Assembly (NCBI GenBank): GCA_024803745.1
Contig: JANJXV010001814.1
Location: 1 to 64,000, forward strand
Direction of reading: 5' to 3'
DNA length: 64,000 bases
Origin: Megascapheus bottae
Taxonomy: Eukaryota > Chordata > Mammalia > Rodentia > Geomyidae
Shown: positions 42,481-57,838 of the stretch, piece by piece
Position numbering within the stretch: the stretch's first letter is position 1
Layout: every line of letters starts with the position of its first letter
Notes under the pieces: model-generated
What the model saw: only the letters and a program-made list of their open reading frames with translations
What the model was told of the DNA's origin: nothing
Databases searched by the model: none
Made by a program: the position numbers and the translations under genes

Positions 42481-45400
42481 TGAGATTACACACCACCATT
42501 CTATGAGTTCACACACCTACATTGTGACTTCACACACCTTCATTTTATGACTTCACACACCATCATTATTACTTCAGAATCATCCATTCTATGACTTCAC
42601 ACACCTCCATTCTATGACTTCACATACCTCCGTTCTGTGACCTCACACACCTTCATTTTGAGGTCACACACCTCCATTCTGACTTCACACACCTACATTC
42701 TATGACTTCACACACTTCCTTTCTGTGACTTCACACACCTCCATTCTGTGACTTCACACACCTCCATTCTGTGACTTCACACACCTCCATTCTATGACTT
42801 CACACAGCTCCATTCTGTGACTTCACACACCTCCGTTCTGTGACTTCATACACCTACATTCTATGACTTCACACACCTCCATTCTGTGACTTCACACACC
42901 TCCATTCTGGGTTCACACACCTCCAATCTGTGACTTCACACCCCTCCTTTCTGTGACTTCACACACCTCCATTCTGGGTTCACACACCTCCAATCTGTGA
43001 CTTCACACCCCTCCTTTCTGTGACTTCACACACCTACATTCTATGACTTCACACACCTCCATTCTATGACTTCACACACGTCCATTCTATGATTTTACAC
43101 ACCTCCTTTCTGTGACTTCACACACCTCCATTCTATGACTTCACACACCTCCATTCTGTGTCTTCACACACCTCCATTCTATGATTTCACACACCTCCAG
43201 TCTGTGACTTCACACACCTCCATTCTATGACTTCACACACCTCCATTCTATAACTTAACACACCTACATTGTGACTTCACACCTCCATTCTATGAGTTCA
43301 CACACATGCATTGTGACTTCACACACCTCCATTCAATGACTTCACCCACCAACATTCTGACTTCACACACCTCCATTTTGAATTCACACGCCTCAGTTCT
43401 GTGACTTCACACCCCTCCATTCTATGATTTCACACACTTCCATTCTATGACTTCACACACCTAGATTCTATGACTTCACACACCTCATTTCTGAGATGAC
43501 ACACCTCCATTCTGTGATTTCACAAACCTCCAATCTGACTTCACACACCTTCCTTCTATGACTTCACACACCTCCATTGTGACTTCACACACCTCCATTC
43601 TATGAGTTCACACACCTCCATTCTGACTTCACACACCTCCATTCTATGACTTCACACAGCTAAATTCTGACTTCACACCTCCATTTGTGACTTCATACTC
43701 CACAATTTTGACTTCACACACCTCCATTCTGTGACTTCACACACCTCCATTCTGTGACTTCACACACATCCATTTTGACTTCACACACTTCCATTCTTTG
43801 ACTTCACACACCTCCATTCTGTGACTTCACACACCTCATTCCATGACTTCACACACCTCCATTTTATGAGATTACACACCACCATTCTATGACTTCACAC
43901 ACCTCCATTTTTTCTTCAGAATCATCCATTCTATGACTTCACACCCCTCCATTCTATGATTTCACAAAATTCCATTCTGTGACTTCACACATCTCCATTC
44001 TGACTTCACACACCTCCATTCAATTACTTCACACACTTCCATTCTAAGACTTCACACACCTCCATTCTGTGACTTCATACACCTCCATTGTGAATTCACA
44101 CTCCTGCATTCTGTCACTTCACACACCTCCATTCTATGACTTCACACACCTCCATTCTGTGACTTCACTCACCTCCATTTTTTGAATTCACATACCTCCA
44201 TTCTTTGACTTCGCACACCTCTATTCCATGACTTCACACACCTCCATTCCATGAGTTCACACACCTCCATTCTATGAGTTCACAAACCACCATTTTGACT
44301 TCACACATCTCCATTCTATGACTTCACACACCTTCATTCTGACTTCACACACCTCCATTCTATGACTTCACACACCTTCATTCTTACTTCAGAAACATCC
44401 ATTCTATGACTTCACACACCTCCATTCTGTGACTTCACACACCTCCTTTCTGAGTTCACACACCCCCATTCTGTGACTTCACACACCTTCAATTTGTGAC
44501 TTGACACACCTCCATTCTATTACTTCATACACCTCCATTCTATGACTTCACAAACCTCCAATATATGACTTGACACACCTGATTCTATGACTTCACACAC
44601 CTCCATTCTGTGACTTCACACACCTACATTGTGACTTCACAGACCTCCATTCTATGAGTTCACACAAATGCATTGTGAATTCACACACCTCCATTCTATG
44701 ACTTCACACACCTCCATTCTGACTTCACACACGTCCATTCTGACTTCACACACCTCAATTCTGTGACTTCACACACCTCCATTCTATGATTTCACACACC
44801 TCCATTCTATGACTTCACACACCTCCATTCTATGACTTCACACACCTCCTTTCTGAGTTGACCCACCTCCAATCTATGACTTCACACACCTCCAATCTGA
44901 CTTCACACACCTCCATTCTATGACTTCACACACCTCCTTTCTGTGACTTCAAAAACCTCCATTCTATGACTTCACACACCTCCATTGTGACTTCACACAC
45001 CATCATTCTATGAGTTCACACACCGCCATTCTGACTTCACTCACCTCCATTCTATGACTTCACACAGCTCCATTCTGACTTCACACAGCTCCATTCTATG
45101 ACTTCGCACACATCTATTCTGACTTCACACACCTCCATTCTGTGACTTCACACACCTCCATTCTATGACTTCACACACCTCCATTGTATGACTTCACACA
45201 CCCCCATTGTGTGATTTCACACACCTCCATTCTATGACTTCACACACCTCCATTCTGTGACTTCACACACCTCAATTCTGAGTTCACACAGCTCCATTTT
45301 GTGATTTCACACACCTACATTCTATGACTTCACACACCTCCATTCTATGACTTCACACACCTAAATTCTATGAGTTCACACACCTCCATTCTATGACTTC

Positions 45401-46971
45401 ACACACCTCCATTCTGTGACTTCACACACCTCCATTCTATGACTTCACACACCTCCGTTCTGTGACTTCACACACCTCCATTCTATGACCTCACACACCT
45501 CCATTCTATGACTTCGCACACCTGCATTGTGACTTCACATACCTCCATTCTATGACTTCACACACCTCCATTCTGACTTCACACACCTCCATTCTATGAC
45601 TTCACACAACTCCATTTGACTTCACACACCTCCATTCCATGACTTCACACACCTCCATTCGATGACTTCACACACCTCCATTCTTTGACTGCATGCACCT
45701 CCATTCTATGAGGTCACACACCTCCATTCTGTGACTTCACACACCTTTATTGTTTGACTTCACACACCTCCATTCTTTGACTTCACACACCTCCATTCCA
45801 TGACTTCACACACCTCCATTCCATGAGTTCACACACCTCCATTCTATGAGTTCACACACCACCATTTTGACTTCACACATCTCCATTCTATGACTTCACA
45901 CACCTTCATTCTGACTTCACACACCTCCATTCTATGACTTCACACACCTTCATTCTTACTTCAGAAACATCCATTCTATGACTTCACACACCTCCATTCT
46001 GTGACTTCACACACCTCCTTTCTGAGTTCACACACCCCCATTCTGTGACTTCACACACCTTCAATTTGTGACTTGACACACCTCCATTCTATTACTTCAT
46101 ACACCTCCATTCTATGACTTCACACACCTCCATTGTGACTTCACACACCATCATTCTATGAGTTCACACACCGCCATTCTGACTTCACTCACCTCCATTC
46201 TATGACTTCACACAGCTCCATTCTGACTTCACACAGCTCCATTCTATGACTTCGCACACATCTATTCTGACTTCACACACCTCCATTCTGTGACTTCACA
46301 CACCTCCATTCTATGACTTCACACACCTCCATTCTATGACTTCACACACCCCCATTGTGTGACTTCACACACCTCCATTCTATGACTTCACACACCTCCA
46401 TTCTGTGACTTCACACACCTCAATTCTGAGTTCACACAGCTCGATTTTGTTATTTCACACACCTACATTCTATGACTTCACACACCTCCATTCTATGACT
46501 TCACACACCTAAATTCTATGAGTTCACACACCTCCATTCTATGACTTCACACACCTCCATTCTGTGACTTCACACACCTCCATTCTATGACTTCACACAC
46601 CTCCATTCTGTGACTTCACACACCTCCATTCTATGACCTCACACACCTCCATTCTATGACTTCGCACACCTGCATTGTGACTTCACATACCTCCATTCTA
46701 TGACTTCACACACCTCCATTCTGACTTCACACACCTGCATTCTATGACTTCACACAACTCCATCTGACTTCACACACCTCCATTCCATGACTTCACACAC
46801 CTCCATTCGATGACTTCACACACCTCCATTCTTTGACTGCATGCACCTCCATTCTATGAGGTCACACACCTCCATTCTGTGACTTCACACACCTTTATTT
46901 TTTGACTTCACACACCTCCATTCTTTGACTTCACACACCTCCATTCCATGACCTCACACACCTCCATTCTA
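42481..46971. repeat. Copy 2 of the ~4.45/4.49-kb tandem unit
   Basis: This is the second tandem copy, 4491 bp, 44 bp longer than copy 1. The net difference comes from changes at about 42,700-43,140, including a locally doubled CTGGGTTCACAC passage (about 42,907 and 42,977) and loss of some neighbouring monomers. The rest is almost identical to copy 1. The right end near 46,971 switches from CTCCATTCTATGAG to a CCGTACTGTGACC passage that otherwise matches about 36,030-36,700 at offset 10,959. Confidence 0.85.
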
Positions 46972-49962
46972 TGAGTTCACAAACCTCCGTACTGTGACCA
47001 CACACCTCCATTCTGAGTTCACACACCTCCATTCTGTGACTTCACTCACCTCCATCCTGACTTCACACACCTCCATTCTGACTTCACAAACCTCAATTCT
47101 TTGACTTCACACACCTCCATTCTATGATTTCACACTCTTCCATTCTATGAATTCACACATCTCCATTCTATGACTTCACACACCCCATTTCTGAGTTGAC
47201 ACACCTCCATTCTGTGATTTCACACACCTCCAATTTGACTTCACACACCCCCATTCCACGACTTCACACACCCCCATTGCGACTTCACACACTCCATTCT
47301 ATGAGTTCACACACCTCCATTCTGACTTCACACACCTCCATTCTATGGCTTCACACAGCTGCATTCTGACTTCAGACACCTCCATTTGTGACTTCACACA
47401 CCACAATTTTGACTTCAAACACCTTCATTCTGTGACTTCACACACCTCCATTCTGTGACTTCACACACCTCCATTTTGACTTCACGCACTTCCATTCATT
47501 GACTTAACACACCTGCATTCTGTGACTTCACACAATTCCATTCTATGACTTCACACACCTCCATTCTTTGACTTCACACACCTCCATTGTGAGTTCACAC
47601 AACTCCATTCTGTGACTTCACACACCTCCATTCTGTGACTTCACACACCTCCATTCTGTGACATTACACACCTCCATTCTATGATTTCTCACACCTCCAT
47701 TCTATTAATTCACACACCTCCATTCTGTGACTTCACACAACTCCATTCTATGACTTCCCACACCTCCATTCTGTGACTTCACACACCTCCATTCAGAGTT
47801 CACAAACCTCCATTCTGTGACTTAACGCACCTTCATTCTGTGACTTCACACACCTCCATTCTATGACTTCACACACCTCCATTCTATGAGTTCACACACC
47901 TCCATACTATGACTTCACACACCTCCAGTCTTTGACTTCACACCACTCCATTCTGTGACTTCACACACCTCCATTCTATAACTTCACACACCTCCATTGT
48001 GACTTCCCACACCTCCAGTCTGTGTTCACACACCTCCGTTCTGACTTCACACACCTCCATTCTATGACTTCACACACCCCCATTCTGTGACTTCACACAC
48101 CTTCAATCTGAGACTTGACACACCTCCATTCTATCACTTCACACACCTCCATTCTATGACTTTACAAACCTCCAATATATGACTTCACACACCTCCATTC
48201 TGTGACTTCACACACCTCCATTCTATGACTTCACACACCTCCATTCTATAACTTAACACACCTATATTGTGACTTCACACACCTCCATTCTATGAGTTCA
48301 CACACCTGCATTGTGACTTCACACACCTCCATTCTATGACTTCACCCACCAACATTCCGACTTCACACACCTCCATTTTGACTTCACACTCCTCAGTTCT
48401 CTGCCTTCACACACCTCCATTCTATGATTTCACACACTTCCATTCTATGACTTCACACACCTAGATTCTATGACTTCACACACCTCCATTGTGACTTCAC
48501 ACACCTCCATTGTGACTTCACACACCTCCATTATATAAGTTCACACACCTCCATTCTGACTTCACACACCTCCATTCTTGACTTCTCACAGCTAAATTCT
48601 GACTTCACACCTCCATTTGTGACTTCACACTCCACAATTTTGACTTCACACACCTCCATTCTGTGACTTCACACATCTCCATTCTGTGACTTCACACACA
48701 TCCATTTTGACTTCACACACTTCCATTCTATGACTTCACACACCTTCATTCTTACTTCAGAAACATCCATTCTATGACTTCACAAACCTCCATTCTGTGA
48801 CTTCACACACCTCCATTCTGAGTTCACACAACTTCATTCGGTGACTTCACACACCTCCATTCTGTGCCTTCACACACCTCCATTCTATAACTTCACACAC
48901 TTCCATTCTACGACTTCACACATCTCCATTCTGTGACGTCAAACACCTCCATTCTAAGTTCACACACCTCCAATCTGTGACTTCACACACCTCCATTCTG
49001 TGACTTCACACACCTCCATTCTGTGACTTCACACGCCTCCGTTTTGTCTTCACACACCTCCATTTTGTGACTTCACACACCTACATTCTGTGACTTCACA
49101 CTCCTCTATTGTTTGACTTCACACAGCTCCATTCTTTGACTTCACACACCTCCATTTAATGGGTTCACACACCTCCATTCTATGAGTTCACACACCTCCA
49201 TTCTCTGAGTTCACACACCTCCATTTTGACTTCACACACCTCCATTCTATGACTTCACACACCTTCATTCTTACTTCAGAAAGTTCCATTCTATGACTTC
49301 ACACACCTCCATTGTATGACTTCACAAACCTCCGTTCTGTGACCTCACACACCTTCATTTTGAGGTCACACACCTCCATTCTGTGACTTCACACACCTCC
49401 ATTCTGACTTCACACACCTCCATTCTATGACTTCACACACTTCCTTTCTGTGACTTCACACACCTCCATTCTCTGACTTCACACACCTCAATTCTATGAC
49501 TTCACACACCTCCATTCTGTGACTTAACACACCTCCATTCTGTGACTTCACACACCTCCATTCTATGACTTCACACACCTCCATTCTGTGACTTCACACA
49601 CCTCCATTCTGGGTTCACACACCTCCAATCTGTGACTTCACACACCTCCAATCTGTGACTTCACACACCTCCATTCTGTGACTTCACACACCTCCATTCT
49701 ATGACTTCACACACGTCCATTCTATGATTTTACACACCTCCATTCTGTGACTTCACACCTCCATTCTGTGACGTCACACACCTCTATTCTGTGACTTCAC
49801 ACACCTTCATTCTTACTTCACAAACATACATTCTATGACTTCTCACACCTCCATACTATGACTTCACACACCTCCATTCTTTGACTTCACACACCTCCAT
49901 TCTGTATTCACAAACCTCAATTCTGTGACTTCACACACCTCAATTTTGACTTCACACACCTC
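43838..49962. repeat. Copy 1 of a 6125-bp mosaic tandem duplication
   Basis: This segment combines domain B (about 43,838-48,740) with a domain A tail (about 48,740-49,962) that matches about 20,984-22,206 at offset 27,756. It is followed immediately by a second copy at exactly 6125 bp: TTCTTCAG at 43912 and 50037, CTTTGACTGC at 45683 and 51808, and TGACGTCA at 48934 and 55059. At the junction near 49,962 a CTCAATTTTGAC monomer is fused to CTCATTCCATGAC. Before 43,838 the sequence is instead the ordinary 4.49-kb unit. Confidence 0.92.
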
Positions 49963-52900
49963 ATTCCATGACTTCACACACCTCCATTTTATGAGATTAC
50001 ACACCACCATTCTATGACTTCACACACCTTCATTTTTTCTTCAGAATCATCCATTCTATGACTTCACACCCCTCCATTCTATGATTTCACAAAATTCCAT
50101 TCTGTGACTTCACACATCTCCATTCTGACTTCACACACCTCCATTCAATTACTTCACACACTTCCATTCTAAGACTTCACACACCTCCATTCTGTGACTT
50201 CATACACCTCCATTGTGAATTCACACTCCTGCATTCTGTCACTTCACACACCTCCATTCTATGACTTCACACACCTCCATTCTGTGACTTCACTCACCTC
50301 CATTTTTTGAATTCACATACCTCCATTCTTTGACTTCGCACACCTCTATTCCATGACTTCACACACCTCCATTCCATGAGTTCACACACCTCCATTCTAT
50401 GAGTTCACACACCACCATTTTGACTTCACACATCTCCATTCTATGACTTCACACACCTTCATTCTGACTTCACACACCTCCATTCTATGACTTCACACAC
50501 CTTCATTCTTACTTCAGAAACATCCATTCTATGACTTCACACACCTCCATTCTGTGACTTCACACACCTCCTTTCTGAGTTCACACACCCCCATTCTGTG
50601 ACTTCACACACCTTCAATTTGTGACTTGACACACCTCCATTCTATTACTTCATACACCTCCATTCTATGACTTCACAAACCTCCAATATATGACTTGACA
50701 CACCTGATTCTATGACTTCACACACCTCCATTCTGTGACTTCACACACCTACATTGTGACTTCACAGACCTCCATTCTATGAGTTCACACAAATGCATTG
50801 TGAATTCACACACCTCCATTCTATGACTTCACACACCTCCATTCTGACTTCACACACGTCCATTCTGACTTCACACACCTCAATTCTGTGACTTCACACA
50901 CCTCCATTCTATGATTTCACACACCTCCATTCTATGACTTCACACACCTCCATTCTATGACTTCACACACCTCCTTTCTGAGTTGACCCACCTCCAATCT
51001 ATGACTTCACACACCTCCAATCTGACTTCACACACCTCCATTCTATGACTTCACACACCTCCTTTCTGTGACTTCAAAAACCTCCATTCTATGACTTCAC
51101 ACACCTCCATTGTGACTTCACACACCATCATTCTATGAGTTCACACACCGCCATTCTGACTTCACTCACCTCCATTCTATGACTTCACACAGCTCCATTC
51201 TGACTTCACACAGCTCCATTCTATGACTTCGCACACATCTATTCTGACTTCACACACCTCCATTCTGTGACTTCACACACCTCCATTCTATGACTTCACA
51301 CACCTCCATTGTATGACTTCACACACCCCCATTGTGTGATTTCACACACCTCCATTCTATGACTTCACACACCTCCATTCTGTGACTTCACACACCTCAA
51401 TTCTGAGTTCACACAGCTCCATTTTGTGATTTCACACACCTACATTCTATGACTTCACACACCTCCATTCTATGACTTCACACACCTAAATTCTATGAGT
51501 TCACACACCTCCATTGTATGACTTCACACACCTCCATTCTGTGACTTCACACACCTCCATTCTATGACTTCACACACCTCCGTTCTGTGACTTCACACAC
51601 CTCCATTCTATGACCTCACACACCTCCATTCTATGACTTCGCACACCTGCATTGTGACTTCACATACCTCCATTCTATGACTTCACACACCTCCATTCTG
51701 ACTTCACACACCTCCATTCTATGACTTCACACAACTACATTTGACTTCACACACCTCCATTCCATGACTTCACACACCTCCATTCGATGACTTCACACAC
51801 CTCCATTCTTTGACTGCATGCACCTCCATTCTATGAGGTCACACACCTCCATTCTGTGACTTCACACACCTTTATTGTTTGACTTCACACACCTCCATTC
51901 TTTGACTTCACACACCTCCATTCCATGACTTCACACACCTCCATTCCATGAGTTCACACACCTCCATTCTATGAGTTCACACACCACCATTTTGACTTCA
52001 CACATCTCCATTCTATGACTTCACACACCTTCATTCTGACTTCACACACCTCCATTCTATGACTTCACACACCTTCATTCTTACTTCAGAAACATCCATT
52101 CTATGACTTCACACACCTCCATTCTGTGACTTCACACACCTCCTTTCTGAGTTCACACACCCCCATTCTGTGACTTCACACACCTTCAATTTGTGACTTG
52201 ACACACCTCCATTCTATTACTTCATACACCTCCATTCTATGACTTCACACACCTCCATTGTGACTTCACACACCATCATTCTATGAGTTCACACACCGCC
52301 ATTCTGACTTCACTCACCTCCATTCTATGACTTCACACAGCTCCATTCTGACTTCACACAGCTCCATTCTATGACTTCGCACACATCTATTCTGACTTCA
52401 CACACCTCCATTCTGTGACTTCACACACCTCCATTCTATGACTTCACACACCTCCATTCTATGACTTCACACACCCCCATTGTGTGACTTCACACACCTC
52501 CATTCTATGACTTCACACACCTCCATTCTGTGACTTCACACACCTCAATTCTGAGTTCACACAGCTCGATTTTGTTATTTCACACACCTACATTCTATGA
52601 CTTCACACACCTCCATTCTATGACTTCACACACCTAAATTCTATGAGTTCACACACCTCCATTCTATGACTTCACACACCTCCATTCTGTGACTTCACAC
52701 ACCTCCATTCTATGACTTCACACACCTCCATTCTGTGACTTCACACACCTCCATTCTATGACCTCACACACCTCCATTCTATGACTTCGCACACCTGCAT
52801 TGTGACTTCACATACCTCCATTCTATGACTTCACACACCTCCATTCTGACTTCACACACCTGCATTCTATGACTTCACACAACTCCATCTGACTTCACAC

Positions 52901-55900
52901 ACCTCCATTCCATGACTTCACACACCTCCATTCGATGACTTCACACACCTCCATTCTTTGACTGCATGCACCTCCATTCTATGAGGTCACACACCTCCAT
53001 TCTGTGACTTCACACACCTTTATTTTTTGACTTCACACACCTCCATTCTTTGACTTCACACACCTCCATTCCATGACCTCACACACCTCCATTCTATGAG
53101 TTCACAAACCTCCGTACTGTGACCACACACCTCCATTCTGAGTTCACACACCTCCATTCTGTGACTTCACTCACCTCCATCCTGACTTCACACACCTCCA
53201 TTCTGACTTCACAAACCTCAATTCTTTGACTTCACACACCTCCATTCTATGATTTCACACTCTTCCATTCTATGAATTCACACATCTCCATTCTATGACT
53301 TCACACACCCCATTTCTGAGTTGACACACCTCCATTCTGTGATTTCACACACCTCCAATTTGACTTCACACACCCCCATTCCACGACTTCACACACCCCC
53401 ATTGCGACTTCACACACTCCATTCTATGAGTTCACACACCTCCATTCTGACTTCACACACCTCCATTCTATGGCTTCACACAGCTGCATTCTGACTTCAG
53501 ACACCTCCATTTGTGACTTCACACACCACAATTTTGACTTCAAACACCTTCATTCTGTGACTTCACACACCTCCATTCTGTGACTTCACACACCTCCATT
53601 TTGACTTCACGCACTTCCATTCATTGACTTAACACACCTGCATTCTGTGACTTCACACAATTCCATTCTATGACTTCACACACCTCCATTCTTTGACTTC
53701 ACACACCTCCATTGTGAGTTCACACAACTCCATTCTGTGACTTCACACACCTCCATTCTGTGACTTCACACACCTCCATTCTGTGACATTACACACCTCC
53801 ATTCTATGATTTCTCACACCTCCATTCTATTAATTCACACACCTCCATTCTGTGACTTCACACAACTCCATTCTATGACTTCCCACACCTCCATTCTGTG
53901 ACTTCACACACCTCCATTCAGAGTTCACAAACCTCCATTCTGTGACTTAACGCACCTTCATTCTGTGACTTCACACACCTCCATTCTATGACTTCACACA
54001 CCTCCATTCTATGAGTTCACACACCTCCATACTATGACTTCACACACCTCCAGTCTTTGACTTCACACCACTCCATTCTGTGACTTCACACACCTCCATT
54101 CTATAACTTCACACACCTCCATTGTGACTTCCCACACCTCCAGTCTGTGTTCACACACCTCCGTTCTGACTTCACACACCTCCATTCTATGACTTCACAC
54201 ACCCCCATTCTGTGACTTCACACACCTTCAATCTGAGACTTGACACACCTCCATTCTATCACTTCACACACCTCCATTCTATGACTTCACAAACCTCCAA
54301 TATATGACTTCACACACCTCCATTCTGTGACTTCACACACCTCCATTCTATGACTTCACACACCTCCATTCTATAACTTAACACACCTATATTGTGACTT
54401 CACACACCTCCATTCTATGAGTTCACACACCTGCATTGTGACTTCACACACCTCCATTCTATGACTTCACCCACCAACATTCCGACTTCACACACCTCCA
54501 TTTTGACTTCACACTCCTCAGTTCTCTGCCTTCACACACCTCCATTCTATGATTTCACACACTTCCATTCTATGACTTCACACACCTAGATTCTATGACT
54601 TCACACACCTCCATTGTGACTTCACACACCTCCATTGTGACTTCACACACCTCCATTATATAAGTTCACACACCTCCATTCTGACTTCACACACCTCCAT
54701 TCTTGACTTCTCACAGCTAAATTCTGACTTCACACCTCCATTTGTGACTTCACACTCCACAATTTTGACTTCACACACCTCCATTCTGTGACTTCACACA
54801 TCTCCATTCTGTGACTTCACACACATCCATTTTGACTTCACACACTTCCATTCTATGACTTCACACACCTTCATTCTTACTTCAGAAACATCCATTCTAT
54901 GACTTCACAAACCTCCATTCTGTGACTTCACACACCTCCATTCTGAGTTCACACAACTTCATTCGGTGACTTCACACACCTCCATTCTGTGCCTTCACAC
55001 ACCTCCATTCTATAACTTCACACACTTCCATTCTACGACTTCACACATCTCCATTCTGTGACGTCAAACACCTCCATTCTAAGTTCACACACCTCCAATC
55101 TGTGACTTCACACACCTCCATTCTGTGACTTCACACACCTCCATTCTGTGACTTCACACGCCTCCGTTTTGTCTTCACACACCTCCATTTTGTGACTTCA
55201 CACACCTACATTCTGTGACTTCACACTCCTCTATTGTTTGACTTCACACAGCTCCATTCTTTGACTTCACACACCTCCATTTAATGGGTTCACACACCTC
55301 CATTCTATGAGTTCACACACCTCCATTCTCTGAGTTCACACACCTCCATTTTGACTTCACACACCTCCATTCTATGACTTCACACACCTTCATTCTTACT
55401 TCAGAAAGTTCCATTCTATGACTTCACACACCTCCATTGTATGACTTCACAAACCTCCGTTCTGTGACCTCACACACCTTCATTTTGAGGTCACACACCT
55501 CCATTCTGTGACTTCACACACCTCCATTCTGACTTCACACACCTCCATTCTATGACTTCACACACTTCCTTTCTGTGACTTCACACACCTCCATTCTCTG
55601 ACTTCACACACCTCAATTCTATGACTTCACACACCTCCATTCTGTGACTTAACACACCTCCATTCTGTGACTTCACACACCTCCATTCTATGACTTCACA
55701 CACCTCCATTCTGTGACTTCACACACCTCCATTCTGGGTTCACACACCTCCAATCTGTGACTTCACACACCTCCAATCTGTGACTTCACACACCTCCATT
55801 CTGTGACTTCACACACCTCCATTCTATGACTTCACACACGTCCATTCTATGATTTTACACACCTCCATTCTGTGACTTCACACCTCCATTCTGTGACGTC

Positions 55901-56087
55901 ACACACCTCTATTCTGTGACTTCACACACCTTCATTCTTACTTCACAAACATACATTCTATGACTTCTCACACCTCCATACTATGACTTCACACACCTCC
56001 ATTCTTTGACTTCACACACCTCCATTCTGTATTCACAAACCTCAATTCTGTGACTTCACACACCTCAATTTTGACTTCACACACCTC
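49963..56087. repeat. Copy 2 of the 6125-bp mosaic tandem duplication
   Basis: This copy is almost identical to the preceding 6125 bp; reading by eye I noticed only single-base differences. Examples are CTTTAC at about 48,166 against CTTCAC here, CATTCTATG against CATTGTATG near 51,515, and AACTCCATT against AACTACATT near 51,733. The copy ends at about 56,087, where the sequence proceeds into the CTCCCTTCTATGAATTCG passage just as it does after about 22,206. Copy 1 instead breaks into copy 2 at that point. This gives clear left, middle and right borders of one duplication event. Confidence 0.92.
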
Positions 56088-57838
56088 CATTCTATGACTT
56101 CACACACCTCCCTTCTATGAATTCGCACACCTCCAGTCTTTGACTTCACACACCTAAATTCTGAGTTGACACACCTCCATTCTGTGACTTCACACACCTC
56201 CATTCTGACTTCACACAGCTCCATTCTATGACTTCACAAAACTCCATTCTATGACTTCACACACCGCCATTCTGTGACTTCACACACCTCCATTCTATGA
56301 CTTCACACACTTCCATACTATGACTTCACACAACTCCATCTATGACTTCACACACCTCAATTCTGACTTCACACACCTCTATTCTATGACTTCGCACACT
56401 CCATTTTTACATCACACACCTCCATTCTATGACTTCACAGACCTCGAATCTGTGACTTCACTCACCTGCACTCTATGACTTCACACTCCTCCATTCTATG
56501 ATTTCCCACACCTCCTTTTTATGAATTCACCCACCTCCAATCTATGACTACACACCTCCATTCTGACTTCACAAACCTGCATTCTGTGACTTCACACACC
56601 TCCATTCTATGAGTTCACACACCTCCATTCTGTGACTTCACACACCTTCGTTCTTACTTCAGAAACATCCATTCTATGACTTCACAAACCTCCATTCTGT
56701 GACTTCACACACCTCCACTCTGAGTTCACACAACTCCATTCGGTGACTTCACACACCTCCATTCTGTGCCTTCACACACCTCCATTCTATGACTTCACAC
56801 ACTTCCATTCTATGACTTCACACACCTCCCTTCTGTGACGTCAAACACCTCCATTCTAACTTCACACACCTCCAATCTGTGACTTCACACACCTCCATTC
56901 TGTGACTTCACACACCTCCATTCTATGAATTCACACCCATCCATTCTATGACTTCACACACCTACATTCTGTGACTTTACACACCTCCATTCTGAGTTCA
57001 CACACATCCATTCTTTGACTTCACACACCTCCATTCTGTTACATCCCACACCTCAATTCTGTGACTTCACACACCTCCATTCTATGACTTCACCCACCTC
57101 CATTCTATGACTTCACACACCTCCAATTTGACTTTACATACCTCCATTCTATGACTTCACAAACCTCCATTCTTTGACTTCACACACCTCCATTCTGTGA
57201 TTTCACAAACCTCCATTCTATGATTTCACACACCTCCATTTTATGACGTCACACACCTCCATTTTGACTTCACTCACCTCCATTATGTGACTTCACACTC
57301 CTCCCTTCGGTGACTTCACACACCTCCATTCTATGACTTCACACATCTACATTCTATGACTTCACACACATCCATTCTATGATTTCACATACCTCCATGC
57401 TATCATTTCACACAACTCCATTCTGTGACTTCACACACCTCCATTCTGAGTTCACATACCTCCATTCTGTGACTCAACACACCTCCATTCTGACTTCACA
57501 CACCTCCATTTTGACTTCACACACCTCATTTCTTGACTTCACACACCTCCATGCTGACTTCACACACCTCCAATCTATGACTTCACACAGCTCTATTCTA
57601 TGACTTCACACACCTCAATTCTGAGTTCACACACCTCCATTCTGTGACTTCACACACCTCCATTCTGACTTTACACATCTCCATTGTATGACTTCACACA
57701 CCTCCATTCTGTGACTTCACACACCTCCATTCTATGACTTCACACACCTTCATTGTTACTTCAGAAGCATCCATTCTATGACTTCGCCCACCTCCATTCT
57801 GTGACTTCACACACCTCCATTCTGTGACTTCACACACC
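54865..57838. repeat. Long-range return of the 21-24 kb order (offset 33,881)
   Basis: From about 54,865 the monomer order equals that of about 20,984-23,957 at a constant offset of 33,881 bp: AACTTCATTCGG at 21074 and 54955, CCATACTATG at 22432 and 56313, and CATGCTAT at 23515 and 57396. Differences seen by eye are few single bases, for example CATCACTCACC against CATCACACACC and TTACTTCCC against TTACATCCC. The match stops at 57,838, where the 2858-bp duplication begins. Confidence 0.88.

Larger units (their letters stand above)
25160..48740. repeat. Domain B, main block
   Basis: From about 25,160 the monomer order changes. Characteristic variants are TATAACTTAACACACC followed by TATATTGTG or TACATTGTG, GGGATTTCATAC, CACCAACATTC, GAGATTACACACC, CAAATGCATTG and GACTGCATGCACC. 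By eye I found no TGACGTCA octamer in this block, unlike domain A. Long passages recur inside it at offsets of about 2973, 5167-5276, 5453, 6244-6311 and 4447-4491 bp. The monomer itself is unchanged, so this is a second higher-order family of the same satellite rather than a different repeat. Confidence 0.7.

Noticed and set aside
42488..42497. GAGATTACACACC monomers as a possible transposon remnant or target-site duplication
   Set aside because: They keep the monomer length and flanks; the change is a few substitutions within the same unit, with no inverted termini or inserted body.
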